The position numbers and the translations under genes were made by a program. From Thermoanaerobaculia bacterium (GTDB lineage Bacteria > Acidobacteriota > Thermoanaerobaculia > Multivoradales > J023), in the NCBI GenBank assembly GCA_030431255.1, contig JAUIJL010000007.1:124001-188000 (forward strand): a stretch of DNA of 64,000 nucleotides. The letters run 5' to 3'. The notes beneath the pieces are model-generated. The model did not search any database, had not been told where the DNA came from, and saw only the letters and a list, made by a program, of their open reading frames with translations. This document shows positions 44,298 to 53,565 of this stretch, in pieces. How positions within the stretch are numbered: position 1 is the first letter of the stretch; every line of letters begins with the position of its first letter.

Positions 44298-47200
44298 CAT
44301 GTTCAGCTCGACCTCGACCTCGACCGGCTCGGCGCCGGCAACTAGGATCTTGTGAATAGGGTCGGCGGGCTGCTGTAGTGTCCCTGGACGGACACTGTCC
44401 AGAGGCTCGGATCACGCCCCTTCCTATGGACGCCGCGTGCCCTAGCCCCGTAGGTGGCCCCGGCCTGGAGCCGCTGAGCGGGAAGGCGGATGGGCGTCCC
44501 GCTCATGATGTGCCCGTAGTGGATCCCGGTGAGAGGCGGATCGAGAGGCGCTCCCTCGCTGTCCAAAATCTCCACCTCGTAGTGGGTCGCTCCGGCCACC
44601 GGGTCGCAGTTGACGGCGAGGGCGTCCGCCTCGTTTTCGACCCTAACGGAGGTGGGCGCCGCAATCTCGACGAGATCCAGCTCCAACGCCGAGCTCCAGG
44701 CGCCGCGCGATTGCCTGAGCCAGGCTCGGACAAGAACCCTGTAGGTCGTTCCGATCAGCAGCTCCGATCCGTCGTAGGGAGCACCGGATATGGCGGGTTT
44801 CCAGGAAGGGAAGGACGGCCCCGAGCTATCCACATCTATCAACTTGAGCTCGAACGAAAGATGCTCGTCCTCGGACGGGTGCTCCCAAATGGCGACCAGC
44901 TCTTTTTGGGCGTTGTTGAAGATCAAAAACTTCAGGTCGGGAATTTCGGGTTTGTAGTCGAAAGCATACGGTGCGCTTTCGAGCCCGAAGACCGACGCGG
45001 AAGAGTCCGCGGCCCCAGCGGGGCTCGGCTGCAGCGATATCCCCACCGCACGGGCGACGAAGGGAGATTGGTCAAGGAGGTCGAGGTCGAGGACGGCAGA
45101 AAGGCTGCCCGGATCGGAAACGGCATTGGACACGAGCGGCGAGCCCAGGCCATTGACGAGCGACACCGCCAGGGCATCGGCGCCGGCCGGCATGGACTCG
45201 CAGACCACGGTCAGTGTCGCCTCTTGGAAGGTCACCGCGCTGATCGTGGGCGCTGGAATGGGGCTCGCCGTGACCTCGACCGGGGTGCTCCAAGCACCTC
45301 GCTCGTCGCCTTTCAGGGCTTGGACCTTGACGGTGTACGTCTGGACGGAAAGGTGCTCGGATACGTCGAATAGCGCTGGAAGGGCAGGATTCACATCCAG
45401 GACCGACTCCCCGCCATCTCCGGTCACCACAAGCCGATAGGTGATTCCCGATTCCTCGCTCTCCTCCCAGGAAACGAGCAGTAGATCTCGTGCCATGTGC
45501 AGCTCGACCTCGACCCGGGTCGGCGTCGGCAACAAGGATCTTCTGAACAGGGTCGGCGGGCTGCTGTACGGCCCCTGGACGAGCACCGTCCAGACGCTCG
45601 GATCACGCCCCTTCTCATGGAGCGCGCGCGCTCTCACCCCGTAGGTGGTGCCGGCCTCGAGCCGCTGAGCCGGCAGGCGGATGGGCGTCCCGCTCATGAT
45701 GTGCCCGGCATGGGCCCCGGTGAGCGGCGGATCGAGAGGCGCTCCCTCGCTGTCCAAAATCTCCACCTGGTAATCGGTAGCTTCATCCACCGGGTCGCAG
45801 GTGACGGCGAGGGTGTCCGCGTCATTCTCCACCTGGATGGAGGCGGGCGCCGCAAGCTCGACGAGATCCAGCTCCAACGGCGAGCTCCAGTCGCCGGGCG
45901 ATTGCCGGAGCCAGGCTCGGACAAGAACCCTGTAGGTCGTGCCGATCTCCAGCTGCGATCCGTCGTAGGGAGCACCGGAAATGGCGGGTTTCCAGACCCG
46001 GATCGGCAACCCCGGACCCTCCGTATTCAACACGGCGAGCTCGAACGAAAGATGCTCGTCCTCGGATGGGTGCCGCCAAGTGGCGACCAGCTCTTTTTGG
46101 ACGTTGTCGAAGATCAAAACCTTCAAGTCGGGGGTCTCGGGTTTGTATTCGAAAGAGTAAGGAACGCTTTCGAGCCCGAAGACCGACGCGGATGAGTCCC
46201 CGGACCCAGCCGGGACGGGCTGCCGCGACACCCCCACCGCACGGACGGCGAAGGGAGAGTCGTGGAGGAGGTCGAGGTCGAGGACGGCGGAAAGGCTGCC
46301 TGGATCGGAAACGGCATGGAATACGAGCGGTGAGCCCTGACGATTAAGAAGTGACACGGCCAAGGCATCGGCGCCGGCCGGCATGGACTCACAGACCACG
46401 GTCAGGGTCGTCTCTTGAAAGGTCACCGCGCTGATCGTGGGCGCGGGAATGGCGCTCGCCGTGATCTCGACCGGATGGCTCCAAGCACCGCGGTCGTCAC
46501 CTTTCAAGGCTCGGACCTTGACGGTGTACGTCCGGCCGGGAAGGAGCTTGGCCCCGTCGTGAAACTCACCCGAAACCGCTGGATTCACCTCCAAGACCGA
46601 CTCCCCGCCGTCTCCGAGCACCACGAATCCATAGGTGAGCCCCGATTCTTCGATTTGCTCCCAGGAAACACGTAGTTGAGGCCCGGTCATGTGCAGCTCG
46701 ACCTCGACCCGGGTCGGCGTCGGCAACAAGGATCTTCTGAACAGGGTCGGCGGGCTGCTGTACGGCCCCTGGACGAGCACCGTCCAGACGCTCGGATCAC
46801 GCCCCTTCTCATGGAGCGCGCGCGCTCTCACCCCGTAGGCAGTCCCGGCCTCGAGCCGCTCGGCGCGGACGAGGATGGGCATCCCGTCATGGGCCCCGGT
46901 GAGCGGCGGATCGAGAGGTGTCCCCCCGCTGTCCAAAATCTCGACCTCGTAATCGGTCGCTCCATCCACCGGGTCGCAGGTGACGGCGAGGGTGTCCGCC
47001 TCGTTCTCGACCTGGATGGAGGTGGGCGCCGCAAGCTCGACGAGATGCAGCTGCAACGGCGAGCTCCAGCCGCTGGACGATTGACCGTGCCAGAAGCGGA
47101 GCCGAACCTCATAGGTCGCGCCGATCATCAGGCTCGATGCGTCATAGGATGTTTCGGAGAGGGCGGGTTTTCGCTCGAATACCCGCTCCCCACGAGCATC

Positions 47201-47310
47201 AAAAGCGGCGAGCTCGAAGAACAGATTCTCATCCTCGGGAGGTTCCCAATAGCCGGAGAGCGTGTGGCTCGCACTGTCGAAGAAGACGCCGTGCAGGCTC
47301 GGCGCCGGGA
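44298..47310. repeat. About 1.19-kb repeats inside the giant gene
   Basis: The stretch starting CATGTGCAGCTCGACCTCGA at 46688 returns at 45494 (1194 bases, 398 codons) and, more diverged, as CATGTTCAGCTCGACCTCGA at 44298 (1196 bases). The 160 bases around the first two copies are almost identical. Each unit encodes four fibronectin III-like modules. The first unit is more diverged at its N-terminal side and the third is cut short. High DNA identity points to recent duplication or gene conversion. Confidence 0.9.
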
Positions 47311-50300
47311 TCGGGGCGAAGCGGATCGTGACGGGATCGCCGTATAACCCCACAGCTCCCTCGACGGACGCCTTCACCATCACTCCATAAGTCTGGTCCA
47401 ACTCAAGGTCGGGGCCGTAAATCTTCGCCTCGACCGAATCGGCTTGCAGGGTGATCTCAACGGTCGGTTGCGTCACGAGGGGAAGGCCGGAAGCGTCGAG
47501 CACCAAGGCCTGATACTCCAACGGCCCGGACCCGTCCGAAGGCGCGAGGAGCGGATTCCAACGGGCATGGAGCACCGAATCGTGGAGACTGAGCTCAAGG
47601 CCGTCGGGCCCCGGCAGCACGGTCAACGTCGCCTCGACCTCCGGGCCGGTGCTCGACAGACTGACTCCGTGGACAGCGGCCCGGAGCTGAGTTTCCGCCG
47701 TGATGGGGACGTCGGCGAAGGTCGCTGTGGTGCCCCCGATGATCGGCGTGATGGAGTGACCCTGAAGGGACGCCGAGTAGCCCAAGCCGGCGGGGCCCGG
47801 CGGCGCTTCCCAAGTCAACGTCAGCTCCACGGGGCTCCGTCCCAGCTCGGGGATCGCGAGCATAGGAGCCCGGGGCGGACCGATGGTCTGAAGCTCGGTC
47901 TTGGGGCTGGGTTTGCTGACGAATCCATTCCTGGCCGCCACTACCTCGGCCGAGTATTCCATTCCTGGCGTGATGCTCAGGGAGTCGGACGTGCCGGAGG
48001 TTTCGCCGGTGTGGATAAAGTTGTCGGCACCTGAAACTCGCACGACGTAGACGTATGTGTCGGCCGCCACCGAATTCCAGGTCACGGTCAAGGTGGATCC
48101 TGTCTGGGACAGATGCGGCGCGCCGGGTATGGAGGGCCGCTCTGTGGTCGGCGGGTCGGTTCCATGGTGTTGATTGTCGCCACCACCGTTGATGAAAACA
48201 CCACCGACCAGTGTGCCGACGACCCCTCCGACGACCACGGTCACCCCGTCGATCACGAGCTCGGTCGTTACCGCTTCCGTCGCCGCTTCGGCCAACAACT
48301 GAGCGGTTTCCCTCTCGATCCCAGAGCAAACGAATAGGCTCGCGACATGCTCGATCGACCATTTGACGCCCTCGACGGCCAAAATCTGGGCGATCTTGTC
48401 GGCATTTTTGAGCAGCCCCTCAAAGGTCTTAGCGGCGGCATTCTGGAGGGTCGGCCCGATCTGATCCGCCACCCAAGACCACGACACGTCGTCGCTCGGC
48501 AACGGCACCTCATAGTCCACGGGGACCAGGGGCACCTCGATAGTTGGAGAGCCCTCGGTCGCGCTCGTGAGGTAAAGAACGAACGAGCCGCCTACGGAGA
48601 GAGTGACCTGACCTGGAGACAGCCCAAACCGGATCGACGCGTTGAAGCTCGAATGAATCGGCAATTCCAAGATGGCCTGCTCGAGACCTTCGCACCAGGT
48701 AGCTGGAATATTTTTAAAGCTGAAGCCCGGCAGGGTCAGCGCAGGGAAAGGCCAGCGCTCGACATGAAAACCATCCTCTTCGCTCCAGGTGAATTCGAGC
48801 GCGGGCAAGGCGCCCAAAACCGGCAACGTGGCGTCGAATCGCAGATTTCCGGACAGCCTTTCAGACTCCACCTCGATGAGAGCGCTCGCCGTGGGTTGCT
48901 GAAAAAGGGTCACCCCCGCCTCCAGCCCGAAATGCGTACCTTCTTCGCCGCGATAGCTCCGGATTGCCACCCTCGGCCCGGCGTGGGGATTTTCCACGCC
49001 GGTCAACCCGATCACTCCAAAGAAATTGAGCGGTACGGTGAAAGCGGCGCCGGCGAGCATCACCAATTGATCTTCGCGGTCTTGATAGACGTCCACACTG
49101 AGAACGATCTCGGGCAAAAATAGAATCGTCACCTTGGCCGACGCATGGAGACCGGCTTCATAAATCTTCTGATCGATCAAGATCTGCCGGGGCGCAAAAT
49201 GAAGATGCCCGTCGCGAAGCTCGATGTCCGGTCGTCCGGCGGGCCAGGTGTAGCCCACGAGCCGGCTCAGCAAGGCTCCCACCCCCAGCACCGCCGGCCG
49301 ACCGTCGGTATCGATCATGTCGACGACCACCACTTTGGCTTGACCGCTTTCGATCAAAACCTTAGTGCGCAAGGCGAAATTGCCGATCGACACGTCGCCG
49401 GTGAAGAAAGTGGCAACGTCCTTCACGTTTCCATTCGGGTCGAAGGCGCATCGCGCCACCAGACCGAGGCGGCTCAGCTCCACTCCGAACATGCCGAGCG
49501 GTGTGGGCACGGTTTCCGTCGTTTCCGCCATGAAAAGGGCCTGCTCGGAAGACACCACCAAGGAGCTGCTGAACGGCGGCGGCGAATAGGAGCCGATATC
49601 GATGGCGATTTGGCCGGCCAGAGAAAGCTCCGGGTCTTCTGCCGTTTGATAGCGATAGTTGAGCTGAATACCGTTCAGCTGGAGAGCGCTGAACAGGGTC
49701 CGGCTGCCGAGATCCGCCGTGAAGGTCGCCCCGCCGTCGTTGCCTGGATCGACGTGACCGACCAGCCGGTATCCGCCCTCCGGCGGTTGGAGGGCGAGGA
49801 TCTTCGCAACGTTTCGCAGCAGCCCCCCGCTGAAGTCGAGACGCGCGTAAATGCTGAGGCCCGGCTCGAGCGACAAGCCTTCCGGAATGGCGGGAATCTT
49901 CCGGTGGATGAGATCCCCGACGTCGCGGTTCAGATTCGAAATGGCGATCGCCGCGTCGACGCGTTCGACCCCGAGCACTCGGTCGACCCCTTCCAGACCT
50001 GGAACCAAAGCGCCGAAGGTCCAATGGCCGAGGGCCGCGACGAGAGCAAATCCCCAGGGGGCTTGATCGTCGCTCGCGTCTCGCTTCTCGATGAGCAGCG
50101 CCACGGCCGCGTAACGGGCGTCCACCTCGCCGGCGGCGTACTGGCCCCAGACCAGAAATCTCTGCCGACTGAGGTTCAAAATCGCATCGACTTCCACCAC
50201 CGTTTTGGGCACGGTGAATTCGGAAGGCAAGGCCACCCGAGCGAATGGGTCCGCCTCGCCAAGGGTGTCGCCGGCCACGGACGACAGGTCGGCCTCGACG

Positions 50301-52528
50301 CCTGCGAGCAGCTGGATCGAGATCTCGAAATCCGTTTCGTCCGTGCCGAAAGCGATCTCCGCCATGCCTTTGGCTTGGCCGATGTCGAAATTGCCGTAAA
50401 TGGCCCCGATGGTCTCGGCATCACGGCCGGCCTTCCGGATATATCCGCCCAACATGGCGAGGCCGAAATGGGTCCCGGCAAAGGGCACCGGCCAGCGCGT
50501 GGAGCTTTGCATCCACAAACCGAATCCACCGGTCGCGGGCACATAACGAACCTGCGCTCCATCGATGGTGACGTCCAAGGGAAAATCGGACCTCTGGGGC
50601 AGAGCCTGTCCGTCGGCCAGATGGCCGACCGCCTCGGCGAGGGAAAACGGGGTCGCCTCAAGCTCGCCGTAGAGCTCCCAGGGAGAGCCGGGCTCCGGCG
50701 ATTCAGCCTCGACGTAGAAATCCGCGCCGGCGATTGCGAAACGAGCCGCCACACGCCCCGTCAGCACGGTGGGCGAGGTTTTGTCGGGCCACTCGGCGGC
50801 CAGCTCGATCGCCACATCCCTGACCGAGAGCTTGCCGTCGAGCCATGAGGCGCCGACCTCGCTCAGGAGCTTCACCGAGGCCGACGAGAGATGCCCTTGC
50901 CCCGTTGAGTCGTAGCTCAGGGCGAGCTCCTCCAGCACAAAGCCCGCGTCGACCGGAAGCTCCCCAGGCAACATCCCCTTGATCTCGGACGATGGAATCA
51001 GCGACTCGATATCCGTCAACCCGTCGAGCCGGCCCCGCTCCGTGCCGATCACCATGGACCAGCCGTCCCCAGTGCCCGCGGTGACCTCGAAGGCCACCGG
51101 ATATCGCCCGATGGAGATCTTGCCGTAGAGCCCACACCACACCACACGGTCCTGGCTCATGGGACGCTGGATCTCGAATTCGAGCCTGAGCCCCTCGGCG
51201 GTAAGCCCTTCGAAGGGGAGCTGCCAGGAGGAGCAGGAGAGCCGTGTGCTGAAGGAGGCGATGGGTTCTTCGGTACCGGGATGGAGCTTGAGGAGCAAAT
51301 GCTCCAGAGTCAGGACACCTGTAGGTCCGAGCCCACCGAGGACTTCGGTGACCGGGCTCACCGTGCCGCCGATGTAATTGCGTACCATCGAGAAGCCGAA
51401 GCTCCCAACCGAACCCGTCGCCGACAATAGAAGCTCACCGCTGCTCGTCGAAAAACCGACGGTGGCGTCGAGCGTCCCCCGGCCGATCAGATTGAGTCTG
51501 CCTTGCACCGTGCCGGCGACGTCGGTGCGGATCCCTTGACCTGTTTGAGCCAGGGTGGCTCCAAGAGCGATCTTGATCAGCTCCCGCTGCCCATACCCCT
51601 CCAACTTCACTTGCGGGATTGGATGCCAGCTCGGGGCGTCAGAACCGCCATGCACGGACATTTCAAGGTCCAGACGCCAGGCTTTCGGCTCGATCGGCGC
51701 GAATTCGAGGCGCAGCCCATCGAGCCGAGCGTTGCCGAGCGCACGCAAGCTTTCCGGTAACCCAAAATCAGAGGACGTGGTGAGGGGCGCGAGTCGATCG
51801 ATGGAGCCCACCTCAAGGGAGCTATGCTTGTCGAGGCTGATCCGCCAACCCTTGGCTCCGGACGGCATGGCGACCCTGACCGGAATCGCCGGCGCATTCG
51901 GGCCGGTGCCGAGCTTGAGTGAGGTCCGGAGGTCGGACTGAATGTCTTTCGGTGAGCCGAAACCGCTGATGATTTGCCCTGGCCGAATTTCGATCCGCGA
52001 AGAAGTGATCGGCCCGAGCTCGAGCTCGGCCGAGCCCATGGGAAGAACCCAAGCCCCCGTCTCCTCATTAGCTTCGATCTTCAGCCACGGCGACTCCGAA
52101 TCGAGCAAGAAAATCGCCAACGGAAACGCCGGCAGGGCCCCCGCCCAGTGCTCCGCGTCCCAAAGATCGTAGGGCCAAAAACCCTTCGCCACCAAGCTCT
52201 CGATCGTGACCGGGCCCCTCACCGGGATCACGAGATCGAGCACCAGGGATTCGTCGGAGCTGGAGAGGATGAACGACGCGTGGCAAGGCCGGTCGAGAAA
52301 GGTCAAATCGCCGGCGAACCAAAAAGTATCCGAATCCTTCGTCCCTTTCTTGACTCCCGAAACGGCGATCGCGCTCTCCGGGTAGCCCAGCAGGGACCGG
52401 AACAGCTCTGCGATTCGAGGATCCCCGAGCAGCTCCGCGTCGACCGTGCACCCGCCGTCGCCGCGTTGAAGCTCAGCCTCGAGACGTTCCCATATTGGGA
52501 TGAGCAAAGGATTTGTCAGCTCATTCAT
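44342..52528 (-). CDS. Giant beta-rich protein with fibronectin III-like repeats
   Basis: 2728 residues. No signal peptide is visible (MNELTNPLLIPIWERLEAEL). Residues 1 to about 1420 are beta-rich with alternating hydrophobics and repeats of the type LDGKLSVRDVAIEL, reminiscent of long lipid-bridge or tail-fibre proteins; I do not recognise the family. A Gly-rich hydrophobic stretch at about 1425-1450 (VVVGGVVGTLVGGVF) may enter a membrane. From about 1466 to the end there are fibronectin III-like modules (GAPHLSQTGSTLTVTWNSV pattern). The last 1000 residues are a repeat of about 398 residues in three copies. The ATG overlaps the stop of the first HNH gene (TGATG). The frame ends at a TAG inside the last repeat. 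Confidence 0.85.
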   Translation of the reverse strand: MNELTNPLLIPIWERLEAELQRGDGGCTVDAELLGDPRIAELFRSLLGYPESAIAVSGVKKGTKDSDTFWFAGDLTFLDRPCHASFILSSSDESLVLDLVIPVRGPVTIESLVAKGFWPYDLWDAEHWAGALPAFPLAIFLLDSESPWLKIEANEETGAWVLPMGSAELELGPITSSRIEIRPGQIISGFGSPKDIQSDLRTSLKLGTGPNAPAIPVRVAMPSGAKGWRISLDKHSSLEVGSIDRLAPLTTSSDFGLPESLRALGNARLDGLRLEFAPIEPKAWRLDLEMSVHGGSDAPSWHPIPQVKLEGYGQRELIKIALGATLAQTGQGIRTDVAGTVQGRLNLIGRGTLDATVGFSTSSGELLLSATGSVGSFGFSMVRNYIGGTVSPVTEVLGGLGPTGVLTLEHLLLKLHPGTEEPIASFSTRLSCSSWQLPFEGLTAEGLRLEFEIQRPMSQDRVVWCGLYGKISIGRYPVAFEVTAGTGDGWSMVIGTERGRLDGLTDIESLIPSSEIKGMLPGELPVDAGFVLEELALSYDSTGQGHLSSASVKLLSEVGASWLDGKLSVRDVAIELAAEWPDKTSPTVLTGRVAARFAIAGADFYVEAESPEPGSPWELYGELEATPFSLAEAVGHLADGQALPQRSDFPLDVTIDGAQVRYVPATGGFGLWMQSSTRWPVPFAGTHFGLAMLGGYIRKAGRDAETIGAIYGNFDIGQAKGMAEIAFGTDETDFEISIQLLAGVEADLSSVAGDTLGEADPFARVALPSEFTVPKTVVEVDAILNLSRQRFLVWGQYAAGEVDARYAAVALLIEKRDASDDQAPWGFALVAALGHWTFGALVPGLEGVDRVLGVERVDAAIAISNLNRDVGDLIHRKIPAIPEGLSLEPGLSIYARLDFSGGLLRNVAKILALQPPEGGYRLVGHVDPGNDGGATFTADLGSRTLFSALQLNGIQLNYRYQTAEDPELSLAGQIAIDIGSYSPPPFSSSLVVSSEQALFMAETTETVPTPLGMFGVELSRLGLVARCAFDPNGNVKDVATFFTGDVSIGNFALRTKVLIESGQAKVVVVDMIDTDGRPAVLGVGALLSRLVGYTWPAGRPDIELRDGHLHFAPRQILIDQKIYEAGLHASAKVTILFLPEIVLSVDVYQDREDQLVMLAGAAFTVPLNFFGVIGLTGVENPHAGPRVAIRSYRGEEGTHFGLEAGVTLFQQPTASALIEVESERLSGNLRFDATLPVLGALPALEFTWSEEDGFHVERWPFPALTLPGFSFKNIPATWCEGLEQAILELPIHSSFNASIRFGLSPGQVTLSVGGSFVLYLTSATEGSPTIEVPLVPVDYEVPLPSDDVSWSWVADQIGPTLQNAAAKTFEGLLKNADKIAQILAVEGVKWSIEHVASLFVCSGIERETAQLLAEAATEAVTTELVIDGVTVVVGGVVGTLVGGVFINGGGDNQHHGTDPPTTERPSIPGAPHLSQTGSTLTVTWNSVAADTYVYVVRVSGADNFIHTGETSGTSDSLSITPGMEYSAEVVAARNGFVSKPSPKTELQTIGPPRAPMLAIPELGRSPVELTLTWEAPPGPAGLGYSASLQGHSITPIIGGTTATFADVPITAETQLRAAVHGVSLSSTGPEVEATLTVLPGPDGLELSLHDSVLHARWNPLLAPSDGSGPLEYQALVLDASGLPLVTQPTVEITLQADSVEAKIYGPDLELDQTYGVMVKASVEGAVGLYGDPVTIRFAPIPAPSLHGVFFDSASHTLSGYWEPPEDENLFFELAAFDARGERVFERKPALSETSYDASSLMIGATYEVRLRFWHGQSSSGWSSPLQLHLVELAAPTSIQVENEADTLAVTCDPVDGATDYEVEILDSGGTPLDPPLTGAHDGMPILVRAERLEAGTAYGVRARALHEKGRDPSVWTVLVQGPYSSPPTLFRRSLLPTPTRVEVELHMTGPQLRVSWEQIEESGLTYGFVVLGDGGESVLEVNPAVSGEFHDGAKLLPGRTYTVKVRALKGDDRGAWSHPVEITASAIPAPTISAVTFQETTLTVVCESMPAGADALAVSLLNRQGSPLVFHAVSDPGSLSAVLDLDLLHDSPFAVRAVGVSRQPVPAGSGDSSASVFGLESVPYSFEYKPETPDLKVLIFDNVQKELVATWRHPSEDEHLSFELAVLNTEGPGLPIRVWKPAISGAPYDGSQLEIGTTYRVLVRAWLRQSPGDWSSPLELDLVELAAPASIQVENDADTLAVTCDPVDEATDYQVEILDSEGAPLDPPLTGAHAGHIMSGTPIRLPAQRLEAGTTYGVRARALHEKGRDPSVWTVLVQGPYSSPPTLFRRSLLPTPTRVEVELHMARDLLLVSWEESEESGITYRLVVTGDGGESVLDVNPALPALFDVSEHLSVQTYTVKVQALKGDERGAWSTPVEVTASPIPAPTISAVTFQEATLTVVCESMPAGADALAVSLVNGLGSPLVSNAVSDPGSLSAVLDLDLLDQSPFVARAVGISLQPSPAGAADSSASVFGLESAPYAFDYKPEIPDLKFLIFNNAQKELVAIWEHPSEDEHLSFELKLIDVDSSGPSFPSWKPAISGAPYDGSELLIGTTYRVLVRAWLRQSRGAWSSALELDLVEIAAPTSVRVENEADALAVNCDPVAGATHYEVEILDSEGAPLDPPLTGIHYGHIMSGTPIRLPAQRLQAGATYGARARGVHRKGRDPSLWTVSVQGHYSSPPTLFTRS

Positions 52529-53562
52529 CAAAACGCGGGCCTGAAACCGAGGCGTTCTTCGGAAACGTCGGTGCCGGGAAAAATGGTCCGCGAAGACGCA
52601 TCCAAACCGTTCCAACCCTGCGGATAGGTGAGAAAAAGGGCGGTTAGGATGGCAAGACCGGCCCCGGCGTTGAAGTTCTTCAGCTCCCACCAAACGGTCT
52701 CGGGCAACGGCGTCAGAAGCGGGTCTTGAAAAACGAACATCCAAACCGACCAGAAACCACTTGCCAATGCTTCCAGGGTGATCGCCTCGACCATTAGCTT
52801 GATCCTTGGGTCTTCGAGCCGATAATCGGCCCTCTGCACGATGTTCTCAAGATCCCCCAGAGCCGCGACCGCGTTGAGGTAGGTCGTCGTGCGGTTCCTG
52901 ACCCGGCGATCACTCGCTTTGGAGTCCCCCTCGATGTGGCGATTCAGCTTCAAGGTGGAAATCGTGCGCTTGGCCTTGGCTCTTGCCGAGTCCTGCTGCG
53001 GCAAACCGCTGATATAGCGTTCATTGGGAATCACCCAAAGCTGGTCGGTGGCTCGGGTGAAGTGCGCATGCTCAATTTCCTCCGACTCCGGAAGGTGCAA
53101 ATCTCGTTGCCTCAGCATGGCTTGAGACTGCGCCGAGTATTCGTACGAGAAGAGCTGATACGCCTGTTGTTTTGGAGGTTGGTAGGGCTGTCTGCGGGGC
53201 GGGTTTGGGCAAAAATCCGGCCAAGCCCAATGATTCATCACCGCGTGGTAGAGGTCTTCTCCGCGTTGCGCGACTCCTCTTGCGTCTTGAACGTCCGGGT
53301 GGGCGCCCTTGGCACTATTGCAGGCTCCGCAAGCCACCACCAAGTTGACCCAATCGGTCTGACGGTGCGGAAACCCTCCCTCTGACTTTTGGGATGCTTC
53401 CTTTTTGGCGGCTTTGTGCTCGACCGCGGTATCGTTCGTGACCGGGGATTCACAGTAGGCGCAATAGCTGCCCAGAGTGTCCAGAAGGGCATGTCGCCAA
53501 GCATCGTATTCCTCGGGTACGCCCCCCCTGACCTCGGGGTATGGTTTCCACAATGGCCGCAT
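52528..53562 (-). CDS. HNH endonuclease-like protein 1
   Basis: 344 residues. The N-terminal HNH domain has CAYC (Cys34/37), EH (Glu48-His49), the Asn in WVNLVVACGACNSAKG (Asn73), and a second CxxC with Asn and Lys, giving a zinc-bound beta-beta-alpha metal site like PtuB/retron-associated nucleases. The C-terminal part has DRRVRNRTTTY and GFWSVWMFVFQDP, which recur in protein 2. The ATG lies three bases after the protein 2 stop, and the stop overlaps the ATG of the giant gene, so all three are coupled. The likely role is DNA or RNA cutting in a defence or toxin system. Confidence 0.88.
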   Translation of the reverse strand: MRPLWKPYPEVRGGVPEEYDAWRHALLDTLGSYCAYCESPVTNDTAVEHKAAKKEASQKSEGGFPHRQTDWVNLVVACGACNSAKGAHPDVQDARGVAQRGEDLYHAVMNHWAWPDFCPNPPRRQPYQPPKQQAYQLFSYEYSAQSQAMLRQRDLHLPESEEIEHAHFTRATDQLWVIPNERYISGLPQQDSARAKAKRTISTLKLNRHIEGDSKASDRRVRNRTTTYLNAVAALGDLENIVQRADYRLEDPRIKLMVEAITLEALASGFWSVWMFVFQDPLLTPLPETVWWELKNFNAGAGLAILTALFLTYPQGWNGLDASSRTIFPGTDVSEERLGFRPAF

Positions 53563-53565
53563 GTC

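Noticed and set aside
49145-50848. A 567-residue open frame antisense to the giant gene
   Set aside because: It lies fully inside the giant coding frame on the other strand, has no family features and is a common effect of GC-rich codon use.
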